DNA of 64,000 nucleotides from Rhyacophila brunnea (GCA_022495005.1 JAGYXB010002069.1:3100001-3164000); one strand, 5' to 3'; counted from the first letter of the stretch, positions 31,996-44,824 are shown. Made by a program: numbers and translations. The notes: generated by a model from the letters alone, not told the origin.

Positions 31996-34514
31996 TCGAA
32001 CATGGTCGAAAAAAAATCCATTTTTTAATATTATACAAATTCTAAACAAAATCTTAGTTATTTTTGTAAAAAGGTATTTGTGAGGAAAATATTTTTTATT
32101 GAAGAAAATATTTCATATAAGTAAATAAAAAATTATCTGAAACTTTTTCGTGTATAAAGCCGCTATTTTAAAAATTCTGCAGACGAAAAGTTGGTCTCAT
32201 TAAACCATCTCCTATAACATTTCTCATAAGTCATAGATTTACGCGAGGCGTGTTGGTCCGGTAGCTAGCGTTCTAATTTTTGCTGGATAACACTGCATAC
32301 TTCTCCAGAAGATCAAGTGTCCCGAGTGTCCGTTATTAGGAGTTGATCCCACAATCTGTATAATTTCCTTATTTGGTAGGCCAGGAAATAATTCTAGATC
32401 TATGTAAAATTATTTTCTGTTTGTATGGTTTATCGTCATTAATATCAATGGCGTGGGTGTTTGTGATGTTTTTCACTCAATAATTTCTTTTTTGCAGCCA
32501 AAATTTTATACCCACCCCACGGTGGATTAGTGGCAGAGCTTCGTTTCTCAAGAGGCACCTTTTAAGCTTCCACACAGGAATGAGAAAAATAAAAATTATT
32601 TAGGTGAATAGAATATAACTTTTTCGTCATCATTGATGGTCGTGACCATGTCGAACGGCCTTGGTTCCACTCCTCTCAGAGTATTATGTCATGAAGACCC
32701 GTGGCACTCATGAATTGCTGCAACCATGTGATGCATCCAATGTTTGCCTTGATATTCCGATGCAGCATCTGAATAATGATCATGACCGTTACCATGATAA
32801 CAATTCGATAATCACTTATGGTCGCCTGACATATTGCAAATAACTCGTAGGTGAGTACTCGTAGTTATAGCTGTTCAGTTTTCAGTATACCTGGTCAGTT
32901 TTTCATTGCTACACACAAAGTTCAGAGTATCTGAATATGGAGAATGTAACTGGAAACCGGGATTTAGGGGTCCACGGCTACGAATAGCTATAAATAATGG
33001 GCGGGGTAAATGCGACAATTAATAGACTTTGTTAACCCCACTCCACCCGCCATAAAAATCAATAATAAATTATTATGGATATTTTTTCGAAATGGACAAC
33101 CCGATACTATTTTTTTTGTATGTGCGACTGCTAGTTTAAATTATTTTTACAAATTTCTAATAAAAACTAAATAAAGATGTACTTACCTAAATTGGCGTTT
33201 GATGGATAATAAAACATGAAGGAAAATATACATAAGGTAGAGGATAGAGCATTAGTAGTGGAATGACAGCTACAGGTTTCTGATTGTTGGCCATGTTTGT
33301 TTAGGATCAAAATAGTTGTTGGGTGATATCTTGAAAGGGGAGCTATTTCTTTAGTCCCATTGTGTATTTGACAAATTAATAAGCATATCGGATTAGATTT
33401 GTTCGCTTGTCAACCTGAATAAAATTAATCTGCTTAAAATCAACCGCATCAATACACATAATATTATACACAATATGTGTTACAGTTGATACACGCTTTT
33501 AGAGGAGGCAGTTAGTCTCTGTTAATAATTACTTATTACTAGTATAACTGGGTTGTAAAAATGTTTTTTTTGTAAAATATGCAGTTTTAAATACATTACC
33601 TATAATATAAATGTATAAAAAGTGTAATACCAAAACTTATGTAGGATATTTTATTTGTACTGACCACATAAGAGATACTGACCTTACTGTAGTACCTAAT
33701 TACTATTGTTAAGACATATTTTATAAGAAATGTTCAATATTGTGTAGAATTTGGAGGCACCGTTTAAGTACCAACCTACTTGGGAACCAATATCTTCCAA
33801 AAGAACGAGATACACTTCGAATTCGCCAGCAGACTGAAGAGTGAAAATTCAACGTTCTTTGCATTGGAAAATCTATTTTCAGATCCAAGGTAAGTACTGT
33901 CCAAAAAAAAAAAAAATCCATGAATACAAAGTGACCAAGAAATTAATCAATCTGTATGGGTGTGAAACCAGATTGTTATGTATTCATAACTCCCCTCTTT
34001 ATGATATCTCCCCAATGACAATAAATTGTCCTTTGTTCAATTCATTGACACTCTAAATAAATAACCAATTATGTACCATTGTTAATAATATTCGATCGGT
34101 GTGATTTCGACTATTGCAATGTACCTACTCAATATTATATTATTGATCAACCCAAATTTATCCACCATATCTAACTGTGTTACTACATACATATTATAAA
34201 CCATTGTACATGAACTAAGTGTCACCATTATTACTTACTTACTATTTCATATTTATAATACTCGTACTATAAATGATTCTAATCATTCAACTCGGACCAT
34301 TCAACTTGTTCAAACTTAACTCAGCTCTACTCTCCGAGTTGTTTTACTGCGGATCGAACATCGATCGATCGATTAAACTTATGTATTTCGAAGATTGAAC
34401 GTATACAATATTATCAATAAACGTCTTAAATATTATACATTATACTAGATTTATTTTTGACCGATTTTATCAAAGTTATTTGTAAATATAAAATTGTTAT
34501 ATTAACAATGGAAA
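31996..34514. other. AT-rich filler with one possible tRNA-like head
   Basis: At about 32255-32345 (plus) GTGTTGGTCCGGTAGCTAGCG resembles an A box and GGAGTTGATCCCAC a weak B box, so it may be an old SINE head. I see no coding exon in the rest. Confidence 0.35.
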
Positions 34515-34605
34515 AAAATGCCAATCCCGAGACCAGTCTCGTGATTGTCAAATTGTAATCCCGAAATCCCGGGATCAGCATTTTGGCTCGGGATTGGATT
34601 CCCTA
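34515..34605. repeat. Small inverted-repeat cluster built on AATCCCGAGA
   Basis: TGCCAATCCCGAGACCAG at the left pairs with GGCTCGGGATTGGA at the right. Between them lie TAATCCCGAAATCCCGGGAT and other variants of the same word. The core could fold into a hairpin and may be the end of an unidentified MITE. Confidence 0.5.
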
Positions 34606-35770
34606 CTCCCATGGGCACGTTGATTAAATTATGTCTCAGTAAACTAATTAGTCAAAGCACATATGAGTGCGTGACGACCTCAGTCTTGGACATCCCCAGA
34701 CATAAACAACTGCTGATGCTTCACATCCAAATGCAGGGCCTCGTGATACGCTCGATGAAGATCGAGTGTGGTGCGATGCGGGTTGGTTTGGAGGGAACTA
34801 TAGGTAGTCAATATAATGTCTGAAAATAGAAAGTAGAAATACATGAATTCAACAATATAAATAAACTCCAAATTATATGGGGGTAAACAACTCAATGGGT
34901 GTCAGCATATGAATCGGCGATATTAAATATCTGACCGCAATTACAAATCCATTAATATCCATTTCCCGTAGTTTCCAATTATGGCTATTTCAGTAAATTG
35001 CTTATTGCAATTATATTTTCCGCAATATCCATTTTCCACATAGTCAGCCATATCCAATGACGTAAACTCCATATAAAGTAGCTGACTCAATTATAATAAT
35101 TATTTCTTAAATATTCTTTTCAAGATATTATTTTGATTGTGAGTACGTCAATAAATAATGGATAATTATTCATTGGAGAGGTCACTCGAATATAAGTTCT
35201 CGGTCTGTTAGTATTTCAATCTTTGTATCATTCCGCACAACATCTCATTCTACCGGGACTCGGACCTCGGAACAGTATCATAAGTATTGTAATATAACTA
35301 CTTTAATATACTCTTGTACCGACTGTTTACGCTGCAAATAAAGCTCGCTCCTCCATCCTTCGGAGCAACCACCAAATCTCGACTTCTTCATCCACCACAC
35401 CATGACCCTGAACAACTATAATGTGATACAGTTTAGTTCTTGTCCAATTAACTGTATTATTACTTTGTAGTCTGTTGGTTTCGAAATATACTAGCCACAT
35501 TGTAGAAGACACACATTAGAACCATTTGCCATTATTTAGAATTTTCATTCGCGACATTAATTTATATTTTAAATAAAAGAACAGTAAGAAAATCTAAAAA
35601 TCACGTATACTTTCATTTTTGACATGCGGCTTTCAAATTTCGACGATGGTTGCAGATTTTTGTAATACACAATTGACCCATCATTGAAGAGAGTTGCTAT
35701 ATAATAAAATTTTGAAATGGAGGAATGGTCATTGGTGTACCTAGCGCCTATGGCGATAAATCGACATGGC
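34606..35770. other. Filler, nothing recognised
   Basis: A GC-richer patch at 34610-34800 has open frames on both strands, but neither resembles a known protein. Confidence 0.4.
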
Positions 35771-35880
35771 CAGTGGCGCATTTACTAAAGTAGAGACCTG
35801 ACGCACCGACTGATTTTGAAGCTCCCTACGATAGAAAATAATAATCAAATTTTAATTTTCTAAAATCCAAGGATTTGAAC
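35771..35880 (+). repeat. Left end of a CAGTGGCG repeat
   Basis: CAGTGGCGCATTTACTAAAG followed by GACTGATTTTGAAGCTCCCT matches 61013-61110 (CAGTGGCGCATTTTGTCACA, GACTGATTTGAGGCCCCCTG). The terminus is hAT-like and may be the left end of family R. A SINE begins right after it. Confidence 0.5.
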
Positions 35881-35887
35881 GATTTTT

Positions 35888-36135
35888 TTGATACCATGTC
35901 CGTTCCTAATAAGATCATAATATATGCCTTAATAGAGTGAGGGTTTGTATTGACAGATTTTTTTTACAAGAAATATATGTCAGCCACTTGCTTAACCTAT
36001 TAGGTCCGTACTCATAGACAAATTGAAAAACAATATAAATGTACTGGCCAGACCCAGGATTCGAACATGGGACCCACGACGCTAAAGACCGACGCTTAAG
36101 CCGAGCGCCATCGTAGCATTTATTTAGTATAAAAT
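35888..36135 (-). repeat. tRNA-derived SINE, lineage 2, with head
   Basis: On the minus strand the head reads CTACGATGGCGCTCGGCTTA (A-box region), then CCATGTTCGAATCCTGGGTC (B box). The body GTACATTTATATTG, ATGAGTACGGACCTAATAGG and GCAAGTGGCTGACAT follows. There is no acceptor-stem pairing, so this is not a tRNA gene. The head is closest to the TGGCCGAGCGGCTTA type seen in tRNAs with a long variable arm. Confidence 0.75.
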
Positions 36136-36254
36136 CAAAATCTCTACATATTAATGATCCAGAACGTGACGTTAACACTGAGGCAAAACAATTGTATGTT
36201 CAATGAACCTACTATCAAAGGTGTAGGTAGGTATATAATGTTTGCAAAAAAATA

Positions 36255-36540
36255 CTACCTTGATCGCTATCTTTTAGCAACGCATAATCTGCCTATCCCC
36301 ACGGGACGTACTGATTTTAACATTGCTGAATAATAGTTAAGCGCTTGTTCTGTGAAATCTAAATCGATATTGTTTTTAAAAAATCTTGAGAGAAACTTCT
36401 TTTTATTCTTTCTCGGAACATTGTGGGTACAATTTAATAATTTTATAACTGGTTTGAACCGTTATAGGGCCCGTTTTAGATTTTCTAGCTAATCTGTTGT
36501 GTCACTTGCGTTAAAGAAAATAGCTGCTGGGCATAGCATT
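36255..36540 (+). repeat. Interspersed repeat family R, partial copy
   Basis: CACGGGACGTACTGATTTTA, GTTCTGTGAAATCTAAATCG, AATTTAATAATTTTATAACT and GAAAATAGCTGCTG are the family blocks in order. Its left end is missing. Confidence 0.65.
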
Positions 36541-37754
36541 ATTTGTTGGTTTGCTCAGTATAGTAACAATAAGTACACAATAATTGCAAGTGCTATACTT
36601 GACTGCTATAAATACCTACCTACTTGACGAATGTATGTACCAATAATAATAATAATTGTATATTCGTACACCTAGTTTTACAATAGTACAAGTGAATAAT
36701 ATTTTTGACCCATCCCACAATTTTAGGAATTATTCACGCTCAAGTCCTGAAACTATTCGCCGTACTTTCACTCTTATAAATAGTTACAGACAACCAGTGG
36801 GAAGATATTTATCAACTATTATACCAATTATGAGTTAAAATTAAAACACGCCGAGCTGCCTATTTTCTTTGGTTTACTGTGATAGTACAAGCTAACACTT
36901 AGCGATTCTTACTTCCAGATCAGGAATATAGGTAGGCATAATACTTTTCAACAATCACAAAATATATATTGATAACTACAGTTTTTATAGTGTGTTGCTA
37001 TAATATTTGGGAGCACATATGGAAATATATATAATATATAAGCAGATATACAGAAATATATATAATATATATCTAAAAAATAATAATAATGTTTTGTACA
37101 TACATTATTTGCATACAACCATTATTTAAGTACTGTATATAGTATGTAAACATATCCTACGTTTTTTCGTAATCTTGGTTTGATTCGTTTAGTTTTCCGG
37201 CGGGCACCAGATGCCGTTTATAGAGCATGACAAGAAAATCTCGGATAACATTTTTCTTTTATCTCAGGTGTTAGACGAAGTATGGAAGGCAGGCAGGTGG
37301 GCGTCTCCTGTAGGTGTGTAAGGCGGAGTCTGTTTTTTAACCAATCACGAAACTTATATCCCTTCTCCCCACGAATTCCTCGCGACTCCTTAAGATCCTT
37401 CAAAGGATAACCCTAGCGCTACGCATAATTCTCAAACCCTTTGTTAGACAACAATGCACAGAACGCCACATAGATGACAATGTTACGAGTATGTAATATA
37501 AACCGAGGCTTTAAAAGTTTCAAAGACATGATACATGATATAACGATAGAAAATATATTAAACTATGATATAATTGAAGACAGAAAACGTTGTAGCTAAA
37601 ACAGATATAAAGCCTACTACGTATTATAACTGAATACTGGCATATTATTTTGCACAGGTAGGTGTATACGTGATGACCATAATATAACATCCACACGACA
37701 CAAGTGAACACATGAACAATGTCATCGAAAAACGCAATGAAAAATACGCGACTG
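36541..37754. other. AT-rich filler with AT microsatellite
   Basis: At 37018-37075 GAAATATATATAATATAT occurs twice. The frame at 36656-36838 is not recognisable. Confidence 0.45.
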
Positions 37755-37925
37755 CTCCGGACTTCTGTGGGCCTCGTACATTGCGTAAGGCATTGGCTTC
37801 TCATCCGGGAGATCCAGATTTGATTCCCGGTGAGGTGTCATAACACATTGTGACATTATTTCACTTATATTATGTACTTACTACGAAACTGTCGCTGAGC
37901 TTCATGGCGTGTTGTAGTGTGAAAA
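37755..37925 (+). repeat. tRNA-derived SINE, lineage 1
   Basis: The head has GTAAGGCATTGGCTTCTCAT and GATTTGATTCCCGGTGAGGT (B box with extension). The body ACACATTGTGACATTATTTC, CTACGAAACTGTC and TTCATGGCGTGTTGTAGTGT follows. This copy and 56285-56465 have the most complete heads of the family. Confidence 0.75.
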
Positions 37926-39870
37926 AAGAATATAATATCCATTTTTCCTAAAGTCTCTGCTACACGTGTTCAGTTAAAACCGTGCAAGTATAAATTATGC
38001 AATATATAAATATTTTCATGTCGCTTGTACAGTCGAAGAATTTGCGTAATTTTATCATACAGACATTCATGTATATGTGTGAAACAAATGTACAATTATA
38101 GCGCGTAAGTATGTATGCAGTTATGTCTGTAGCCTACTTAAGATTGTACTGCAACTCTAGGTGGCGATGAACTGTTTCGGAGAGGCCATGACCGAGATTT
38201 ATTCTCAAAGGTGATCCTCAATTTTGGGTAGACAAAATAAAGTACTTAAAAGAAATTGATAAATTTTGTATCTTTAACTACGTCTAAGTATACACATAAA
38301 TAATGTCGTAGCATGTCTACGCTGGCGTAGACCCGTAAAATAAATTGATACACAGGTACTTGCTATTGACTGAATAATATTTATTGTATTATAATTTAAT
38401 AATTTCTATACCAAGATTCAAAAATCATGCAATCTAAAACAGGTAAATTATCATTTCCGCTCTAAGGCTAAGAAGTATAATGGGTCTCATAGAGTGGAGA
38501 TTTACTTAATATATTATTAAACTTAAATAATACAAATAATATATTGATCCAATTAATGGAAATCTTATTTTACTTTGTTTTTAATGTAGAAATATAACTT
38601 TATTAATTTGACATAATATGTATCTACGTACGTATAATAAGGGTTGTGCTGTAATGATTTTTTGACGCGTGAAAAACAGGTATACATCGGTTTAAATGTT
38701 TAGAACTAGCTATATGAAGAAGAGAGAGCTTCCTGCTCATGAAGAAAACCCGATACCAATAACCAACTAACAGTCTTCCATTATTGTGCTGCTCATCTCA
38801 TCATATATTATGTAGGTATATCGAATGTAAATAGTATTCTTCGTTATTTGACGTAGACTTGCGTCTTTTAATTCGCCAGGAAAGTCGCCAAGCACTGAGT
38901 GTTGATGATGCCCAAAAAGATTTTATTATAATGTATGAATAGATAAACACAGACAAACCAAACTTATAGCATTGAGCTGTGACCAAAGGAGTCTGGTGAT
39001 AAAATCAGGTTTAAACAAGGTTGCGGCCTCGACAACTGCCTTCCAGCAGTCATTTTATACATATAACTCCATGAGATGTTAACTGATCCAGACTGTTGTT
39101 TACGTTATATTATGTAAACCAGGGAACTCAGAAATAATGGGAACTGAAATACATAACGGGTAAGCCGATAGCAGGTAACCGACTCGAGTAAGGAAGAACC
39201 GGGTTAAACTTACACACGTGTCAAGAATACGTCTTACGTCGAATACTGAAAACTGCTCTCGGTTTATGCATTTACGCTCATACACTATTGTACGTGCATA
39301 ATGCGTGCTTCATTTTCGTAGGACACTCACACATTCAAAAGCCTGCATCAACATGCGGCGTATTGAATATAGCCTATCGGTATTCTATTTATTATCTGTT
39401 CTGTGATGTAAACCATTCATTCATTCATTAAATAAACAAAACATTTTTTTAAAACCTCTAAATTCGCCCTGAACTGCCTATACCTATCTGAGTTCATAAA
39501 CTCTATAGCTCACTTCGATAGTAAACCACTGACACGTTTATCGCTGCTTCACTTCACTTTAATCACAATACACTAATGGATTTTACTTTTAGCCCTGTCG
39601 CACATAAAAACTCACCTCGACTGCAACACGTCGAATTTGTCGATGCGATTATGTTGCCATTCACAAAATACACGTAACTTGATGTACTGCCGCACATAGG
39701 ATCGATGCAAGGTTTTTGGTATGTAAAATGTTTCACTCGACATGGACCGCAGGTAGAATATCAAAATGTTGCATCAGTGTATGTGCAGATGCCGATTTTT
39801 CATTCGTACCACCAGTTTTGATTTATGACCATGTTCCAGTCGAGACACGTTGAAAAACAAACATTTTAAT
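37926..39870. other. Filler, nothing recognised
   Basis: Small dyads such as GTCTACGCTGGCGTAGAC near 38310 occur. No mobile element or gene was recognised. Confidence 0.45.
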
Positions 39871-39874
39871 TTAT

Positions 39875-39945
39875 GTCAGCCCGGGATTCGAACCTTAGAC
39901 CGACTTACCGAGCGGGCATCACTCGACCATCACGGGCGCTATTTA
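39875..39945 (-). repeat. tRNA-like SINE head, separate type
   Basis: The minus strand reads GCCCGTGATGGTCGAGTGAT (A-box region), then CTAAGGTTCGAATCCCGGGC (B box). The arms do not close into a tRNA. The body probably extends towards 39720, but I have no second copy to prove it. Confidence 0.6.
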
Positions 39946-40043
39946 TAATTTAATCCAAATATAGGTACATAGTTAAAGTTAAATGGCATTCGTACGAGAG
40001 TTTGATTTTATCATTATTATGTACATTTATTTTCATTTTTTAG

Positions 40044-40300
40044 AATTGAGTACTTTGGTATCAAAGTGGGACAAACGCCACCTCCCACTAAATTCATGTT
40101 TTAATTGATTATGGTAGTGCAAGTGATGCTCTTTTCAAAAAATACATCAAAAGTATCAAAAACGGTAGTTTTGATAGAGATTTTTGAGTTTAAAGTTGGT
40201 ATGTTATATGAAAAACTGACACTTTTCACACATGTTTGTGAGTCTCCTGTAAAATTTTGTAAATGGCTTATGTCCCACTTTGATACCAAGGTACTCAATT
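40044..40300. mobile_element. 257-bp MITE with 37-bp inverted repeats
   Basis: The left end AATTGAGTACTTTGGTATCA with AAGTGGGACA matches the complement of the right end, AATTGAGTACCTTGGTATCA with AAGTGGGACA, with few mismatches over about 37 bases. There is no coding capacity; overlapping frames on both strands (40101-40298 and 40105-40314) are a by-product of the symmetry. The flanks do not give an obvious target duplication. Confidence 0.82.
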
Positions 40301-41560
40301 ATTTCATTGCATGAATCCATTCCCGAATATTTCTCAGTGAGTATTTTTTTAAATATAAAATATGCATAAAAATGTTTTGTCTGTCAATCAAAATTATACA
40401 GTAAGTGGATAATAAAATGTTTTGATTATAGCCCTTGGCGTGTTTTACAAAACACATTAAAACGCCAACAAAATACAGATTATGCGGACATGCCAAGTTT
40501 ATTAATTCTAATGTTTTTTTTATTCACATAAATATAGGTTGGTTGTTACATCTATAGAAAAATACTTAAGCACGCAACTATGGAAGTTTTTGCTAAAGAT
40601 GTTGCATATATACTTATTATAAGATGGAGCCTCAAAAACACTGAAAAGAATTTCAGTTTGTTATAACCGCGTGTTGTTATAAAACTTATATCGATGAAAA
40701 TCAATGACAAGTCACATTTACAGATGGCAATTTATCATCATTTAAAAAAATATGATACCTCCTACATACCTACCTACCTATATAAAATAATAAAATATAC
40801 ATTCGTGTAAGATATTATTTTTTTAAATCCTTTGATAAAGTTTTTCTTTTGTCCGTAAATTAAATTTACATAATACATATCTATCAAGCCGTTATAATGA
40901 TTAGATATGTAATTTATAATTAATTTTGTTTTTCAAATTTCATCTTGTTTCTGAAATATGAATAATCTGAAAACACCTTAAAATATAGATTATATTTTTT
41001 TATAAATTGTTTCCGTAAGTACCTACTTAGGTAGGTACTAAGTAGAGATTCTAACTAACATGTGTGTTTTATAACAATATAATGACCAATTGCTTTTTTT
41101 TTTAATCATATCATCTTTAAATAAACTTTTCATATAATTCAAAAAGGTAGTAAATTTAAATAATATCAATTAGGAAGTATTTCCACGAGGCACAAAAACT
41201 GAATAATTCACTAACAACAATATAAATAAAAAAAAATTCATTCTGCCGTGTAGTTTTGAGAAGTCAAAAGTGTTTTTTATTAACTACAAGCTGAAGTACC
41301 CGGCTTAACACAAGGTCGCTTCGTGGATACATTTATCTTAGATATTTAAAAAAAGTAATAAGTAATTATCTTTTTAATATTAAAATATCTGTGTAATACA
41401 ATATGGCAATATGAAAGTAATTCTAATAGGAGTAAAGGTCAAACAAAAGAACACTAAATTAAAATTGAATCCAAAATATGCAAAAGTTATTAATAGTATT
41501 AATATATAGTATAAAATTCAAAATTAGATGGAACAAACAAACTTAGTATTTTATATAATA
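40301..41560. other. AT-rich filler
   Basis: A short CCTA microsatellite lies at about 40762-40782. No genes. Confidence 0.5.
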
Positions 41561-42090
41561 CTAATTTAGAAACCTTTGCGGGTGTTACCACAACTACTGA
41601 CGAAGGTTTATCGCAATCGGATGAATGGTATAAGAACCATACGAATAAAAGAAGATATAATGATGAAGAAGAAGAAAAAGATGGTTGTACTAATTCAGAA
41701 ACCTTCGCGAGTGTGCGCACAATAACTGACGAAAGTTTAGTCGCAATCGGATAAATGGTATAGGAACCATACGAATAAAAGAAGATAGAATGAAGAAGAA
41801 GAAGATGATTTTTCTAATTCAGAAACCTTCGCGGGTTTGCTCACAATAACTCAACAAAGTTTCATCGCAATCGGATGAATGGTATAGGAACGCATATGGG
41901 ACAGACAGACAGTCAGACAGTCAGACAAACAGACGGACAGAGAGACAGACATTCATTTTTATATATTAGATATAGCCTATAACCTTTGCGCAAGTGCATG
42001 CAATAAGTTGACAAAGTTTTATCGCAATCGGATGAATGGTATGGCAGCGCATAAAATGCGAACAAACAAAGAAACAAATATTGATTTTTA
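41561..42090. repeat. Tandem repeat, four units of about 125-160 bp
   Basis: Units start at about 41561, 41690, 41814 and 41975, each with AACCTTCGCG or AACCTTTGCG, then ATCGCAATCGGATGAATGGT. Units 1 and 2 end in purine-rich GAAGAAGAAG runs. Unit 3 instead carries a CAGACAGACAGTCAGACAGT microsatellite and TTCATTTTTATATATTAGAT. The AATCGGATGAATGGT / CAGACAGACA / TTTTATATATT order is familiar from 3' ends of insect retroposons. This looks like such a tail turned into a small satellite. The open frame at 41499-41720 is a by-product. Confidence 0.85.
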
Positions 42091-42376
42091 TATATTAAAT
42101 TACTGTATTGTAATGCCGTTTTATCGCATACGGAAATTTTCCAAAAGGGTGTCGCCAAACCTGTCATCGTCACAGACATCCGCGTACATCCGCTTTGAGA
42201 GTAGGCTTCGTGGAAATGCTATAATTCTCAGTATATTTGTCTATTGAAGATGGCCGAAAATAAATAATAAAGTAGGTAAGTAACGCATTTGCAGATAATT
42301 TGAAACAAAAATGAAAAGGGGCATTATTCTTAGTCTGCTTCAGGGCAGCACTTTGCCTAGGTACGTTACTGATCAC

Positions 42377-43121
42377 CAGTGGCGAAGGGTGACTTTTGGA
42401 AAGAGGTAGGCTGTGGAGATCTGATAAAAAGAGCACACTTGTCAGGTATACTTACGAGAATAGTACGATATTTAATATTAATGAATAGGTACACACTAGT
42501 AAATGACAACGACACACTAATTCAATGAAACTTCAAAAACTCATTGACGACGTAAAAATGAGCGATGTGTTTAAATTACGTATTTTTCAAAACATGTATA
42601 CCCGTCAAAAATCATTAGATAAAATTTATTTTTATTTATAAAAACAATCTATTTATACTTACTTATTTATTAATATTCGATTAAACATCGTTGAAATTAT
42701 TTTTTTAATTATCTAATTATTAATCATTTTGGACAGTGCGCAGTCGTGACAATATTATGCGCGAATGTTTTAGGCTCTGCGATAGGAGCTTACCTTATTT
42801 CGTACAAATCAGCAGACTTGCTGAGGTTACGAGACGTAAAGTCCATACGAAAAAAAATCAGAATTATTTCACATATAATCGGAGATTTATTTACGTCGAG
42901 ACGTCGCGGCGTTTATTATTTATTTACTGCGCGCTGTGGTATATTTTTTAATATCTGCATACCTACATATACGACATCTCTCGTTGAAAAAATAAATTAT
43001 TTTTATATAACATAAAACAATGAAGTGATTAAGTATATAAATATGTCAATATGCAATTAAAAATATTTTTCTTTAGAAGGTAGGCTTTAAATAATCCCCT
43101 AGTATGGAGTCTTCGCCACTG
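42377..43121. mobile_element. Non-autonomous hAT element with perfect 8-bp target duplication
   Basis: It begins CAGTGGCGAAGGGTGACTT and ends with the complement of CAGTGGCGAAGACTCC. It is flanked by a perfect 8-bp repeat CTGATCAC at 42369-42376 and 43122-43129. GAGGTAGGCTGT and GGAGATCTGATAAA just inside the left end are shared with the element at 3073-3648, so both belong to one hAT family. The frames at 42736-43015 show no transposase motif, so I treat it as non-autonomous. Confidence 0.92.
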
Positions 43122-43129
43122 CTGATCAC

Positions 43130-44154
43130 ATATACGAGTGTTTATACAATAAACGAACTAGATAAGAATTGCTTGAAATAGTTATGTTGTGCTCATGAAA
43201 TACGAATTTTAAATGATTCGATAGATACTTAAAGTATACCTGAGTAATATTATATAAAATACTTACATTAAGATTTTTATCAGTTTTTTTAATTCTTTGG
43301 AATTTTAATACTCTAATTATTCATGGTAGCTACGAATGAGAATAACAATTGCAAGGACGACCCTGATACATTTAATTCTAGTTAACAATTATTCATGAAA
43401 ATATGAAATCTTCTATAGGTTTTAATAAATAATGCTATATTATTAAAAATATTCTTATGACTGAAAAGATTGTCGAATTGGTTAATAATAAAATATTGTT
43501 AAGTACCTACCTCTACCCAATTTACAAAGAATTTGAGTCGAATAATTTTATATTCAAGAAACATCTCTTTCCACATAAAATAATTGCAAATAGTAATAAA
43601 AATACCACAAACATATACTTAAAACCAAATCCCAAAAGCATTCCTAACAAAATTTTTCCCTTTAAAATGACCGTATTTAGTTTGTATGGCCGCATTTAAT
43701 TCTGCGGAGATAGAAGCGTATCATTTTGCCGGCAGTTAACTTTTCTGGCCAACCGAAACGATTTAACTAATAAGATCAAATGTATGTCCCTACAGAGTGA
43801 CCGATATTGTTTCAGTCGGTTTATACTAAAAACTCGTTTTCAAAGAAGAAATCTTATGATAAGATTTAGAAGCCAGAAAATTAAAAGTCGCAGGTAGAAC
43901 AATTTATTCATTCAATCAATATGGTAATGATAACATTATCAGTAGGTAAGGATTATGATGGAGATTTTTAATGAAGCAGATAATTTACTTGTTTTAGCAG
44001 AAAATACGAACAGCTTAAAGTGTTGCGTTTTTTTACAAAGGCGTAAAAATAGTCAATCAAACTAAATATTTGCTCAATTTGTAATATTCAAATGGTGTTC
44101 GATCATATAATGCAATATTTTCGTAAGTGAGGTTTAAACTATTGCCACCGGGGT
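43130..44154. other. AT-rich filler, nothing recognised
   Basis: The frame at 43457-43699 is lysine/asparagine/isoleucine rich with no family resemblance. Confidence 0.45.
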
Positions 44155-44589
44155 TGTATACAATAATTCGCACCATGAGTACTTTAGTGTATTAAATAAA
44201 AAAATATCATTTTTTAGTTAATAATGCAGTTCTATTCCGAATTTTTTGCTTTTTTTATTGCTTTAACGTAAGTGGTAACTCAAACAAAATGTGAAATGCG
44301 TTGTAATCGAGTTAGTTCATATTTTATTATTCGTATTTTGAAATTATTTTAAGAAGTTGACTGGTTTACTATATTATTAAGATATACTATGGTAATGCAT
44401 CAATGTGATTGTGGTGTATTAGTGTATTATTTTGATTTGATATACTAAAGAATTAAGCTCATACGAAGTTCTTAAACTTACCGCAATATTACAGATATAA
44501 ATTATTTGTAACTTCAAATGTTGATATCTCAAATCTATACTTTTGAAGTTAATACACTAAAGTACTCGTGGTGCGAATTATAATGTACA
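44155..44589. mobile_element. 435-bp MITE with about 36-bp inverted repeats
   Basis: The left end has AATTCGCACCATGAGTACTT and TAGTGTATTA. The complement of the right end has AATTCGCACCACGAGTACTT and TAGTGTATTAA. TA dinucleotides sit at both outer edges, consistent with a Tc1/mariner-type TA target but not proof of it. There is no coding capacity. Confidence 0.8.
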
Positions 44590-44824
44590 ATTCAAGAGAA
44601 GCGTAGATGTGGAAGAACATCATGCTTGAAAAACAACAGAGAGTGGTTTAACTTTCACGTTTTCTGTATCGGTGATCATCTTCAAAGGCGTGGAACGTGA
44701 AAATGAAAAATCAGTAAAAACTGTACTCGATTTAGTGGTCAGAGTATCTTTATCATGTTCATTTTGTGTAAATTATAGAGTGTGAAGTGAATTCTTGCTT
44801 TAGAAATATTAGTAAAATTGGGGA

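Noticed and set aside
33841..34056. Frame containing LYGCETR, reminiscent of the LINE YGxETW motif
   Set aside because: No other LINE motif upstream or downstream and the Trp is absent; chance match is more likely.
36955..37085. AT-rich dyads near 37020-37075 as an origin or matrix attachment site
   Set aside because: Simple AT microsatellite; nothing distinguishes it from the general background.
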